10,073 nucleotides of DNA from Bacteroidota bacterium (GCA_003447535.1 DLYY01000122.1:1-10073); one strand, 5' to 3'; positions 1-7,120 are shown, counted from the first letter of the stretch. The notes: a model not told the origin generated them from the sequence alone. Program-made: numbers and translations.

Positions 1-495
1 GGGGGTCCTGTAGACTTAAGAACCTCTATTAACCCAGAGAACTATACAGTTTGGCAAAAATTTGGCAGCACGCTATATCACTTCATAGCACCCTTGTTTA
101 CCGTGACTATAGGTAGTTTAGCTTACTTAGCCATTCAAATGCGCGGAGGTGTAGTTAATGTAGTCCGAATGGACTTCATCCGCACGGCCCGAGCAAAAGG
201 GCTGCCTGAAGGTAAAGTGCTATGGAAGCATACTTTCCGAAATTCACTGATTCCAATTATCACCCTCTTTGCAGGATTATTCCCATTAATGATTTCAGGA
301 TCGGTCATTATTGAACAAATCTTTGGAATTCCGGGTATGGGTAGCATCGCATTTCAGGCCATTTTAACTAGAGACTATCCTATTGTACTTACTGTGCTTA
401 TGATTTCTTCTACCCTTACCATTATTGGTATTCTCGTAGCAGATGTCATTTATGCACTAGTTGATCCAAGAATCTCATTTACCAAGAAGTCATGA
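1..495 (+). CDS. Peptide/nickel-type ABC transporter permease, OppB/DppB family (C-terminal part, 5' end outside window)
   Basis: The reading frame is open from base 1, so this is the last 164 residues of a longer inner-membrane permease (family members usually have 300 or more residues); the true start lies upstream. The segment carries the EAA loop that docks on the transporter ATPase, seen here as DFIRTARAKGL followed by LWKHTFRNSLIP. After it come the conserved IIEQIFGIPGMG and RDYPIV segments and the ending YALVDPRISF, all diagnostic of the OppB/DppB permease family. At least three hydrophobic helices are visible. The stop overlaps the next permease gene by 4 bases (ATGA), so the two are translationally coupled and should form the heterodimeric membrane channel. 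Substrate (oligopeptide, dipeptide or another solute) cannot be read from the permease; no ATPase or binding-protein gene is in the window. An internal TTG near base 94 is not a believable start, because conserved sequence continues upstream of it. Confidence 0.93.
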   Translation, partial: GGPVDLRTSINPENYTVWQKFGSTLYHFIAPLFTVTIGSLAYLAIQMRGGVVNVVRMDFIRTARAKGLPEGKVLWKHTFRNSLIPIITLFAGLFPLMISGSVIIEQIFGIPGMGSIAFQAILTRDYPIVLTVLMISSTLTIIGILVADVIYALVDPRISFTKKS

Positions 496-2270
496 TCGAT
501 AAGAAGCAAAAAAACAAGGCGAGCAAGCCCCTAGATCAGAGCTACTGGGGAATTGTTAAGCGGAAGTTTCGAAAGAATATCCCAGCAAGAATTTCACTAA
601 TACTCATTGCATTTATTGTGTTTGTTGGGGTCTTTGCACCGATGCTAGCCAATGATCGTCCGATAATGGCAAAAACCACTGACGGCGAAGTCCACTGGCC
701 AGCATTTGCTTCTTTTAAAGCCTCTTGGCAGGAGACCTTCGGGGGGAAAAGTCCATGCGACAAAAGTGAAGCATGTGGTGACTCATTAAGCGTTTGTAAA
801 GATCCCAATACCTGCGACTGGAAACAACTAAGAGTCGACGGCAAACTAGAGCAGCAATTCTGGCCACTTATACCCTATTCGCCAAATGAAGCCGATCAAC
901 TCAATGTGCAATACAAAAGCCCAAAGTGTTCGGAACAGATTCTTGGAGAAAATGCTGATGAAGACAAAAATAACCCGAAGGGTTGGAGATGCCACACAGC
1001 GGGAACAAACCTTCGAGGGGAAGATATGATGTCTAGACTCATTCATGGCTGCCGTATCGCTGTGCTTGTTGGTGTAATATCCATGGGTATAGCCTCAATT
1101 ATAGGAATCATAGTGGGTGCCATAGCGGGATATTTCGGAGATAATCGACTTAAGATTAAACGAATATCCCTACTGTTGTCGATCCCATTTTTGATACTCT
1201 TATTGTTTGCCTTATTGTTATGGCTTCCTACCTTTTATCATCAAAAGCTAAACCCTGATCGATATTCCTCCTTAGCCGAAGTTCCGGGTGGTCTCTCTAA
1301 TCTTCTGCGAATTGTACTCATTGCCTATACCTTTTTTGTTGTCTTCTTGATTCCCAACATTTGGTATTGGGTGCGGAATGGCCGCCCCTTCAAGGTGTTG
1401 CGACATATTCCTTCTATTCAAGCTTACTTTACTGATGAAAATCATGGAAACAAAAGATTTTGGTGGGCACTCAACCTTATTTTCCTACCCGTCTTTGCCC
1501 TGTGGCTAGCCTCTTATTTTCAGTATGATGTAGATGCAACAAGCTGCGCTAAGACGCCATCTCAAGACGGTGGATGGGCAAATTTTGGTAATATTTGCCA
1601 ACTGTCTTCCATGATGGGTAAACTCAAACTCCTGATTACAGGACTTGTTATATTCTTACTCTTTCAAATTCCGACAAAACTCGGTGGTCTTATTGCCGCG
1701 CGATTTGATCGAGGACATTGGGTTAATAGTGAAATGAATATCCCTGTTGATTTATGGATTTCCCGTGTCATCGAAGTATTTATTTCTATTCCTCGATTGC
1801 TTCTGATTTTGGCTGCCGTTGCCGTATACCAATCCGAAGATGGGGGTGGTGGAATTCTCCTTGTCATGGCAGTCATTGGATTTACCACATGGACACGTAT
1901 AGCCCGCTTCATGCGAGGAGAATTGCTTAGAGTGCGTAATCTTGAGTTTATTGAAGCGGCACAGGCTCTTGGATTTAAGAACTTTAGAATTATTCTCCGC
2001 CATGCATTACCCAACGCATTGACATCAGTGCTTATTGCCATTGCCTTTGGCGTAGCTTCTGCCATATTAATCGAGTCTTCACTTTCTTTCTTAGGTATTG
2101 GAGTTGAGGCAGAAACGGCCACATGGGGTAAAATGCTGGCTGACTCAAGAGCTCATCCCGAGGGTTGGTGGCTTGCCGTATTCCCTGGGGTTGCCATCTT
2201 CTTGACGGTAACTATGTTTAATCTATTAGGAGAAGGTTTGGCCTCGGCACTTGATCCAAAATCGCGATAG
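492..2270 (+). CDS. Peptide-type ABC transporter permease, OppC/DppC family, enlarged form (592 aa)
   Basis: This is the second inner-membrane permease subunit, starting in the ATGA overlap with the upstream permease. The family hallmarks are present: an N-terminal anchor helix (about 34-52), the conserved GTNLRGEDMMSRLIHG segment (171-186), a helix ending GAIAGYFGD (about 190-217), SRVIEVFISIPRLLLIL (424-440), the EAA loop EFIEAAQALGFKNFRIILRH (485-504), SSLSFLGIGV and the ending LGEGLASALDPK. Typical OppC/DppC proteins have about 300 residues, so this one is nearly double. The extra length lies in two places. The periplasmic loop after the first helix (about 53-170) has six cysteines (89, 95, 102, 108, 146, 167). 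A block at about 225-419 inside the transport domain adds four predicted helices (about 225-249, 271-294, 323-343, 378-398). Four is an even number, so the EAA loop still falls on the cytoplasmic side. The gene ends 2 bases from the convergent meaB stop. Family assignment is firm; the role of the insertions is unknown. Confidence 0.92.
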   Translation: MIDKKQKNKASKPLDQSYWGIVKRKFRKNIPARISLILIAFIVFVGVFAPMLANDRPIMAKTTDGEVHWPAFASFKASWQETFGGKSPCDKSEACGDSLSVCKDPNTCDWKQLRVDGKLEQQFWPLIPYSPNEADQLNVQYKSPKCSEQILGENADEDKNNPKGWRCHTAGTNLRGEDMMSRLIHGCRIAVLVGVISMGIASIIGIIVGAIAGYFGDNRLKIKRISLLLSIPFLILLLFALLLWLPTFYHQKLNPDRYSSLAEVPGGLSNLLRIVLIAYTFFVVFLIPNIWYWVRNGRPFKVLRHIPSIQAYFTDENHGNKRFWWALNLIFLPVFALWLASYFQYDVDATSCAKTPSQDGGWANFGNICQLSSMMGKLKLLITGLVIFLLFQIPTKLGGLIAARFDRGHWVNSEMNIPVDLWISRVIEVFISIPRLLLILAAVAVYQSEDGGGGILLVMAVIGFTTWTRIARFMRGELLRVRNLEFIEAAQALGFKNFRIILRHALPNALTSVLIAIAFGVASAILIESSLSFLGIGVEAETATWGKMLADSRAHPEGWWLAVFPGVAIFLTVTMFNLLGEGLASALDPKSR

Positions 2271-2272
2271 CA

Positions 2273-3316
2273 CTACCCCTTAAATTGCTGAATCAAGGCT
2301 AGTACTTCCTTATGCATAGCTTCTTCAGATAAGAAAGAAAGGTTGATCGCCTCGAGAGATTTGGCTACGGATGGATTCTCCCAAAATTGTCGAAGTAAGG
2401 CAGCTTCTGCCAGGCCACGAATTCTTGCTTTACGTTGTCGATTGAGGCGGGCTTCTTTAAATCCCCCCTTGAATTGGTGCTGAATGAATTGAGCAACTGC
2501 ACTGTTCAGCCGATCAAGTCCTAACCGGTTATTAGCAGAAGTTTTTACAAGAGGAATATCCCATCCCGAAGATTCATGTTGGTGTAAGGACATTGACTGC
2601 TTCCACTGACGCATTACCTCTCGGGTCAAGCCATCATCTTGATCATCAATTTTAGTAAATACTACGATATCAGCTGTTTCAACAACCCCTCGTTTTATTC
2701 CCTGCAGACCATCGCCAGCCTCTGCCTGTGTGAGATATAGCAGGGTATCAACCAAGTCAGCAATTGACACTTCACTTTGACCAACACCCACGGACTCAAT
2801 CCATAGTTCTTTATAGCCTACGAGATAGAGCAACTGCATGACTAAAGCAGTATTTCGATTAACTCCTCCTAAAGCCCCCGATGAGGGACTTGGCCTTATA
2901 AAGACGCGAGGATCAATAGCAATATCAGGCATTCTAGACTTGTCTCCCAGGATACTTCCGCCATGTCGATGGCTACTTGGATCAATGGTCAATATAGCCA
3001 GCTTATCTTGAGGATTGTTTGCTAAAAAATCTTGGGCAAAGGCATTAATGAGGGTGCTTTTCCCAACACCCGGGCTTCCTGTGAAGCCAAGCCGATGACA
3101 AGCAGTATCAGGCGCACTGGTGGAGAGCCCTTGCAGAACTTCCAAAGCAAAATCCCTATGGTCTTGACGTTGACTTTCTACATAGGAAATCGTCTTGCTT
3201 AATGCGGCACGATCCCCTTCTAAAAGCCGTGTGATCCAATCTGAAACTTTATGCTGCATAGGATGTATTCCTTTGGTAAAGGTCGGTTTTTTAAGCCAAA
3301 CTAATTTATCATCCAT
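2273..3316 (-). CDS. meaB: MeaB/ArgK-type G3E GTPase, chaperone of methylmalonyl-CoA mutase
   Basis: MeaB is a cytoplasmic GTPase that binds methylmalonyl-CoA mutase, gates transfer of adenosylcobalamin and protects the enzyme from inactivation. The 347-residue protein shows the family motifs in order: a helical lead with LLEGDRAALSKTISYVES (31-48), the P-loop GSPGVGKST (80-88), DPSS (112-115) followed by HGGSILGDKSRM, the signature RPSPSSGALGGV (141-152), the switch ESVGVGQSE (174-182, usually ETVGVGQSE), LQGIKRG, and a base-recognition motif TKID (221-224) in place of the usual NKAD. The C-terminal helices match the dimerisation region. Length is normal for the family. An alternative start at 3259 (Met20) gives a more typical N-terminus, beginning MQHKVSDWITRLLEG, so the true start is uncertain. 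Its partner mutase genes lie on the same strand but are separated from it by an opposing dehydrogenase gene. Confidence 0.94.
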   Translation of the reverse strand: MDDKLVWLKKPTFTKGIHPMQHKVSDWITRLLEGDRAALSKTISYVESQRQDHRDFALEVLQGLSTSAPDTACHRLGFTGSPGVGKSTLINAFAQDFLANNPQDKLAILTIDPSSHRHGGSILGDKSRMPDIAIDPRVFIRPSPSSGALGGVNRNTALVMQLLYLVGYKELWIESVGVGQSEVSIADLVDTLLYLTQAEAGDGLQGIKRGVVETADIVVFTKIDDQDDGLTREVMRQWKQSMSLHQHESSGWDIPLVKTSANNRLGLDRLNSAVAQFIQHQFKGGFKEARLNRQRKARIRGLAEAALLRQFWENPSVAKSLEAINLSFLSEEAMHKEVLALIQQFKG

Positions 3317-3318
3317 TG

Positions 3319-3345
3319 TACCCTGAAAATCAAGCTACCCTGAAA
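3319..3345. repeat. Direct repeat TACCCTGAAA, two exact copies 17 bases apart in the meaB/SDR divergent gap
   Basis: Exact copies of TACCCTGAAA lie at 3319-3328 and 3336-3345. A third, degenerate copy of the core, CCTTGAAA, lies at 3357-3364. They fill most of the 52-base gap between the divergent meaB and dehydrogenase starts, where a shared operator would be expected. The first copy begins 2 bases from the meaB start codon. Regulator binding is an inference; nothing in the window identifies a regulator. Confidence 0.5.
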
Positions 3346-3348
3346 GTG

Positions 3349-3356
3349 TATTTTCG
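3349..3356 (+). promoter_or_regulatory. Possible -7 promoter element for the dehydrogenase gene
   Basis: TATTTTCG matches the Bacteroidota -7 element TAnnTTTG at all but one fixed position and lies 12 bases before the ATG at 3369. No convincing -33 TTG is found at the usual distance upstream, so the call is weak. Confidence 0.25.
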
Positions 3357-3368
3357 CCTTGAAAAACT

Positions 3369-4133
3369 ATGGTTATGGGCAAACGAAGCGTTTTGATTAC
3401 TGGAGCAACTGCTGGCATTGGCGCCGCATGTGCTACAACACTAGCCGCCAATGGATATGATGTTATACTAACGGGTAGACGGGAGAATCGACTTGCCGCC
3501 CTGCAAAAAGAAATCACAAACGTTTATAATGTCGATTGTACAACGCTTGCCTTTGATATCCAGGATCGCAGGTCAACCTTGGAAGCGATTAACTCCTTGC
3601 CGGATACCTGTGCAATTGATGCTGTAATTAACAACGCAGGCCTTGCCCTCGGGAAAGGACCTTTCCAAGAAAGTCAACCTGAAGATTGGGATATTATGCT
3701 CAGCACCAATGTGACAGGACTTCTCACCGTCACCCATGGCATAATGCACAAACTCAAAGTTTCTAAACATCCCCATATCATAAATATAGCCTCCATAGCA
3801 GGCATGGAATCTTACGCTGGAGGACATGTCTATTGTGCCACAAAGGCTGCCGTGCGATCATTGACAAAATCCTTACGAATCGATCTTCTGCCACTAGGAA
3901 TCAAGGTAAGTGCCATTTCGCCTGGCATGGTAGAAACCGAGTTTTCAGAAGTTCGCTTTAAAGGCGATAAAGAATTGGCCCAAAAGGTATACCGCGGATT
4001 TCAGCCCTTAGTGGCTCAAGATGTGGCAGACGTAGTTCTATACCTGCTCAACTTACCCAAGCACATCTGTCTGAATGAAGTGGTCATGACAGCCACCGCA
4101 CAAGCCAATGCCTACCACACAGTCAAGGACTAG
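3369..4133 (+). CDS. SDR-family NADP-dependent oxidoreductase, YdfG-like (3-hydroxy acid dehydrogenase type)
   Basis: This is a 254-residue classical short-chain dehydrogenase. It shows the cofactor loop TGATAGIG (11-18), the NNAG motif (88-91), Asn114, and the catalytic Ser142, Tyr155 and Lys159 (YCATK). TGRRENRL after the second strand puts arginines where NADP-preferring enzymes bind the 2'-phosphate. The C-terminal segment SPGMVETEFSEVRFKGD is characteristic of the YdfG branch, whose members act on L-allo-threonine, serine and 3-hydroxy acids such as 3-hydroxypropionate or 3-hydroxyisobutyrate, or reduce malonic semialdehyde. The exact substrate is not decidable here. The gene sits between meaB (divergent, 52 bases) and mutB (convergent, stops 1 base apart), which makes a role in propionate or valine breakdown attractive but unproven. 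A second ATG at 3375 would shorten the protein by only two residues. Confidence 0.9.
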   Translation: MVMGKRSVLITGATAGIGAACATTLAANGYDVILTGRRENRLAALQKEITNVYNVDCTTLAFDIQDRRSTLEAINSLPDTCAIDAVINNAGLALGKGPFQESQPEDWDIMLSTNVTGLLTVTHGIMHKLKVSKHPHIINIASIAGMESYAGGHVYCATKAAVRSLTKSLRIDLLPLGIKVSAISPGMVETEFSEVRFKGDKELAQKVYRGFQPLVAQDVADVVLYLLNLPKHICLNEVVMTATAQANAYHTVKD

Positions 4134-4134
4134 T

Positions 4135-6117
4135 TTATTCTCTACCTAAAATTTCAATTGCGGCTTCGGCAAGCTTAGTACCCGGACCAAAAACCAACGC
4201 AACGCCCGAGTCGTACAATGCCTGATAATCCTTCGAAGGTATAACACCACCCGCAATTACCTTGATATCGCCCCCACCCTGCTGCCTTAGAAGCTCTATA
4301 AGTTCAGGAATTAGCGTCTTATGCCCTCCAGCCAAACTACTCACCCCTAAAAAGTGTACATCATTATCAATGGCTTGGCGAGCTGCTTCTTCAGGTGTTT
4401 GGAATAATGGTCCGACATCAACATCAAATCCTAGGTCAGCAAACCCTGTGGCAATTACTTTAGCTCCTCGATCGTGGCCATCTTGCCCCATTTTACATAT
4501 GAGAATTCTAGGTTGTCTGCCTGCATCTTTTGCAAAATGCAAAACCGCTTCACGGGCTTTTTGAAAGCTCTCTTTACTTGTCATTTGCTTTGCATATACA
4601 CCTGAAATTAGAGCACTTTGCGGAGTGTATCGAGTATAGGACGATTCCATAGCCTCCGAAATCTCTCCTAAAGTTGCCCGCAAACGAGCCGCTTTTACAG
4701 CCAGCTCTAATAGATTATTGCCATCATCACAGGCCTTTCGCATGGCATGAAGAATATTATTAACCGCCTCCTCGTCTCGACTATTTTTTATGTGTTGTAA
4801 ACGAGATACTTGATCTTGCCTGACAGTAACTGCATCGACGGAGAGCACATCAAAGGATTCTTGTGAACGCGCAGTAGTAAAGGCATTAACGCCAATTATT
4901 TTATCCTCGCCAGCATCAATACGTGCTTGCTTTTCTGCTGCAGACGCTTCAATTCGTTGCTTTGGAATGCCTTGTTCAATAGCTTTAGTCATTCCTCCTG
5001 CTTCTTCAATCTCATCGATTAAGGCATTGGCCTCGGCCATCAAAGATTCTGTTCTATCTTCAATAACCGTGCTTCCGCCAAGACCATCTATAAACTGCAG
5101 CAGTCCGTGATCTGATTGCAATTGTTTTTGGGTGTTTCTTGCGATTTCCGCAGAGAAAGGCGTAGGTAAGGCGATTGCCTCGTCAAAAGAATTGGTGTGA
5201 AGGGATTGCGTTCCCCCAAATAATGCGGCAAGCGCTTCGATGGTTGTCCGCCCAATATTATTATAGGGATCTTGTTCTGTGAGGCTCCATCCCGAGGTCT
5301 GACAATGGGTTCTTAGAAGCATCGATTTGCTATTCTTTGGATCACAGGCTTTGACACGTTGTGCCCATATTTCACGTCCTGCTCGAAGCTTTGCTACTTC
5401 GCTGACAAAGTCCATTCCTATTCCCCAGAAAAAAGAGAGTCTTGGCGCAAAGGCGTCAATGTCTAGTCCTGCCGCTAATCCTGTTCGAATATATTCTAGA
5501 CCATCTGCAATGGTATAGGCTAATTCAAGGGCTGTGCTAGCGCCTGCCTCTTGCATGTGATATCCTGATATAGATATGGAGTTAAACTTCGGCATATGGG
5601 CCGACGTATATTGAAAGATGTCCGATATAATGCGCATGCTGGGGCGGGGCGGATAGATATAGGTGTTACGCACCATAAATTCCTTGAGAATGTCATTTTG
5701 AATAGTCCCTGCAAGCTTGGACTGTTCAACGCCACTTTCCTCAGCAGCTACGATATAAAATGCCATAATTGGAATCACAGCACCATTCATTGTCATGGAA
5801 ACCGACATAGTATCTAGAGGAATTCCATCAAACAATATTTTCATATCCTCCACGCTATCGATAGCCACCCCTGCCATACCCACATCGCCCGAAACCCGCG
5901 GGTGGTCTGAATCATATCCTCGGTGAGTGGGCAAGTCAAAGGCTACAGAAAGGCCCTTTTGTCCTGCCGCTAAGTTTTTTCTATAAAAGGCATTCGATGC
6001 TTCAGCTGTAGAAAAGCCCGCATACTGGCGAATGGTCCAAGGCCTTCCCAAATACATGGAGGCGTAGGGGCCTCTACGAAAAGGGAAAATGCCAGGAGCC
6101 TGTAGTCTATTTGTCAT
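4135..6117 (-). CDS. mutB: Methylmalonyl-CoA mutase large (catalytic) subunit, lacking the usual N-terminal extension
   Basis: This adenosylcobalamin enzyme interconverts (R)-methylmalonyl-CoA and succinyl-CoA in the cytoplasm. With the ATG at 6117 it has 660 residues. The TIM barrel starts almost at once (RGPYASMYLGRPWTIRQYAG). The residues matching Propionibacterium Tyr89, Arg207 and His244 are present as Tyr32 (RQYAG), Arg150 (MVRNTY) and His187 (SGYHMQEAG). Tyr and Arg at these places favour methylmalonyl-CoA over isobutyryl-CoA mutase activity. The C-terminal B12 domain has the cobalt-ligand motif DGHDRG (546-551, His548) and IAGGVIPSKDY. Two oddities are an N-terminus about 57 residues shorter than the Propionibacterium subunit, and DGLGGS (344-349) where relatives have DPxxGS. 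The start overlaps the mutA stop by 11 bases, which indicates translational coupling. An in-frame GTG at 6147 would add ten residues without family similarity. Its stop is 1 base from the convergent dehydrogenase stop. Confidence 0.95.
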   Translation of the reverse strand: MTNRLQAPGIFPFRRGPYASMYLGRPWTIRQYAGFSTAEASNAFYRKNLAAGQKGLSVAFDLPTHRGYDSDHPRVSGDVGMAGVAIDSVEDMKILFDGIPLDTMSVSMTMNGAVIPIMAFYIVAAEESGVEQSKLAGTIQNDILKEFMVRNTYIYPPRPSMRIISDIFQYTSAHMPKFNSISISGYHMQEAGASTALELAYTIADGLEYIRTGLAAGLDIDAFAPRLSFFWGIGMDFVSEVAKLRAGREIWAQRVKACDPKNSKSMLLRTHCQTSGWSLTEQDPYNNIGRTTIEALAALFGGTQSLHTNSFDEAIALPTPFSAEIARNTQKQLQSDHGLLQFIDGLGGSTVIEDRTESLMAEANALIDEIEEAGGMTKAIEQGIPKQRIEASAAEKQARIDAGEDKIIGVNAFTTARSQESFDVLSVDAVTVRQDQVSRLQHIKNSRDEEAVNNILHAMRKACDDGNNLLELAVKAARLRATLGEISEAMESSYTRYTPQSALISGVYAKQMTSKESFQKAREAVLHFAKDAGRQPRILICKMGQDGHDRGAKVIATGFADLGFDVDVGPLFQTPEEAARQAIDNDVHFLGVSSLAGGHKTLIPELIELLRQQGGGDIKVIAGGVIPSKDYQALYDSGVALVFGPGTKLAEAAIEILGRE

Positions 6118-7096
6118 TGGGCAGAGATGGTTTAGTATTGGCAACACGGATTAAATCCCACACTAAGGCGTCAACAGTATGACTGCCTGCCAAAATATCT
6201 GGCCACTTGTTTAGGTTTGACTCATGCCTCAATAGCAATTGAATGTTTCGAGCAAGTCTTCTAAAATTGTCATCGTTTCTCCAGCGCGTTGGACAAAGTC
6301 GCAACAGCTTTGCTCCAGAAAGGATTGAAGAGAGGGCCATTACCGAAGATCGAATCAAGGCGTCCTCTTGACGAATACCCTCGAAGTCTTTGTCCAAGAC
6401 ATATTGATGGATTACAAGGCATTGCTCGCCAAAGGTTTCCTTCGCCAGATAGAGAAGGGCTCGATTCCATGAAGCATTGCGATAGAAGTCTAGGTCGAAC
6501 GGTCGGTCGAGAATGATTCGGCCGTGTTGATCTAACATGTTACTTATAGCGGACCATGATGAGGAAAATGATTGCCTTCCTCCTATAGCTGTCTCAAGGA
6601 CCAATGCGGGCCATACATTGTCTGGAAATCTATCGCTATCAGTGACTATACTATCCCGAGTCAAAGAGTATGAACCTGACCACACCCCATGATTTTGACT
6701 TAGCTTTTGAGCCAACTGCTCACTAAGTCCACCTCCTTGATCTCTTAAATGGAGTTGTATGTGTGGAAGTGAAATTTCTTCTAAAAAATTAAGAGAATTT
6801 TCCTTTTGTACCCAAACCGTAGGAGATTCAAGGCCCGTCATTAAGTCTTCGAGAAGTGTTCTATTGAGCACCCCGTCATCCCCTTCCCTAAAGTCGTCTC
6901 CAATAGACCATTCATTGGTTGACAATTCTCCCAAGGAGGAGACTGCGTCAGTAGATATTCCAAGTGCCTTGGTCTGCCAATCCTCACCAAGATGTATGTT
7001 CTGGCGATCGTGTGCATCGCCTTTTAACTCTTTGTCTGCTCTAGCAAACCACTGGGAAAACATATCAGATTGAACAGAAGGATCATTGCGGTCCAT
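6107..7096 (-). CDS. mutA: Methylmalonyl-CoA mutase small subunit, short divergent form (329 aa)
   Basis: This is the non-catalytic partner of the heterodimeric mutase. Similarity is weak along most of the length but clear at two ends. The N-terminal FSQWFARADKELKG (13-26) matches the family lead that ends in a conserved LKG. RLARNIQLLLRHESNLNK (280-297) followed by DILAGS (300-305) matches the barrel-end segment with its DPxxGS motif. Position directly upstream of mutB, with an 11-base overlap, strongly supports the call. The protein ends about 24 residues after DILAGS, so it has no room for the degenerate B12-like C-terminal domain of the long form (about 638 residues in Propionibacterium). 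No frameshift is needed to explain this, because the gene runs cleanly into mutB. A second possible start is Met12 at 7063. No convincing promoter for mutAB is visible in the 38-base gap to the divergent crotonase gene. Confidence 0.82.
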   Translation of the reverse strand: MDRNDPSVQSDMFSQWFARADKELKGDAHDRQNIHLGEDWQTKALGISTDAVSSLGELSTNEWSIGDDFREGDDGVLNRTLLEDLMTGLESPTVWVQKENSLNFLEEISLPHIQLHLRDQGGGLSEQLAQKLSQNHGVWSGSYSLTRDSIVTDSDRFPDNVWPALVLETAIGGRQSFSSSWSAISNMLDQHGRIILDRPFDLDFYRNASWNRALLYLAKETFGEQCLVIHQYVLDKDFEGIRQEDALIRSSVMALSSILSGAKLLRLCPTRWRNDDNFRRLARNIQLLLRHESNLNKWPDILAGSHTVDALVWDLIRVANTKPSLPNDK

Positions 7097-7112
7097 ACCT
7101 TTAATTTAACAC

Positions 7113-7120
7113 TATCTTTG
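7113..7120 (+). promoter_or_regulatory. Bacteroidota-type -7 promoter element before the enoyl-CoA hydratase gene
   Basis: TATCTTTG is a perfect match to TAnnTTTG and ends 14 bases before the ATG at 7135, within the 38-base gap between divergent mutA and the hydratase gene. The nearest upstream TTG (7086-7088) is 24 bases away, slightly further than usual for the -33 element. It would give a very short leader and could drive the hydratase-fumC pair. Confidence 0.5.

Noticed and set aside
1664..2122. 152-codon open frame on the minus strand inside the long permease gene
   Set aside because: It is antisense to strongly conserved permease sequence (EAA loop and flanking helices), and its translation is low-complexity with no recognisable domain.
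5520..5735. 71-codon minus-strand open frame within mutB in another frame
   Set aside because: It is a frame-shifted shadow of the conserved barrel sequence around the catalytic His187.
6118..6147. Upstream GTG start extending mutB by ten residues
   Set aside because: The extra residues do not resemble any mutase N-terminus and lie inside mutA coding sequence; the ATG at 6117, overlapping the mutA stop, is better.
6107..6300. A frameshift that might have removed the N-terminal arm of MutB
   Set aside because: The other frames upstream show no match to the usual N-terminal arm, and mutA coding continues cleanly to a stop that overlaps the mutB ATG.
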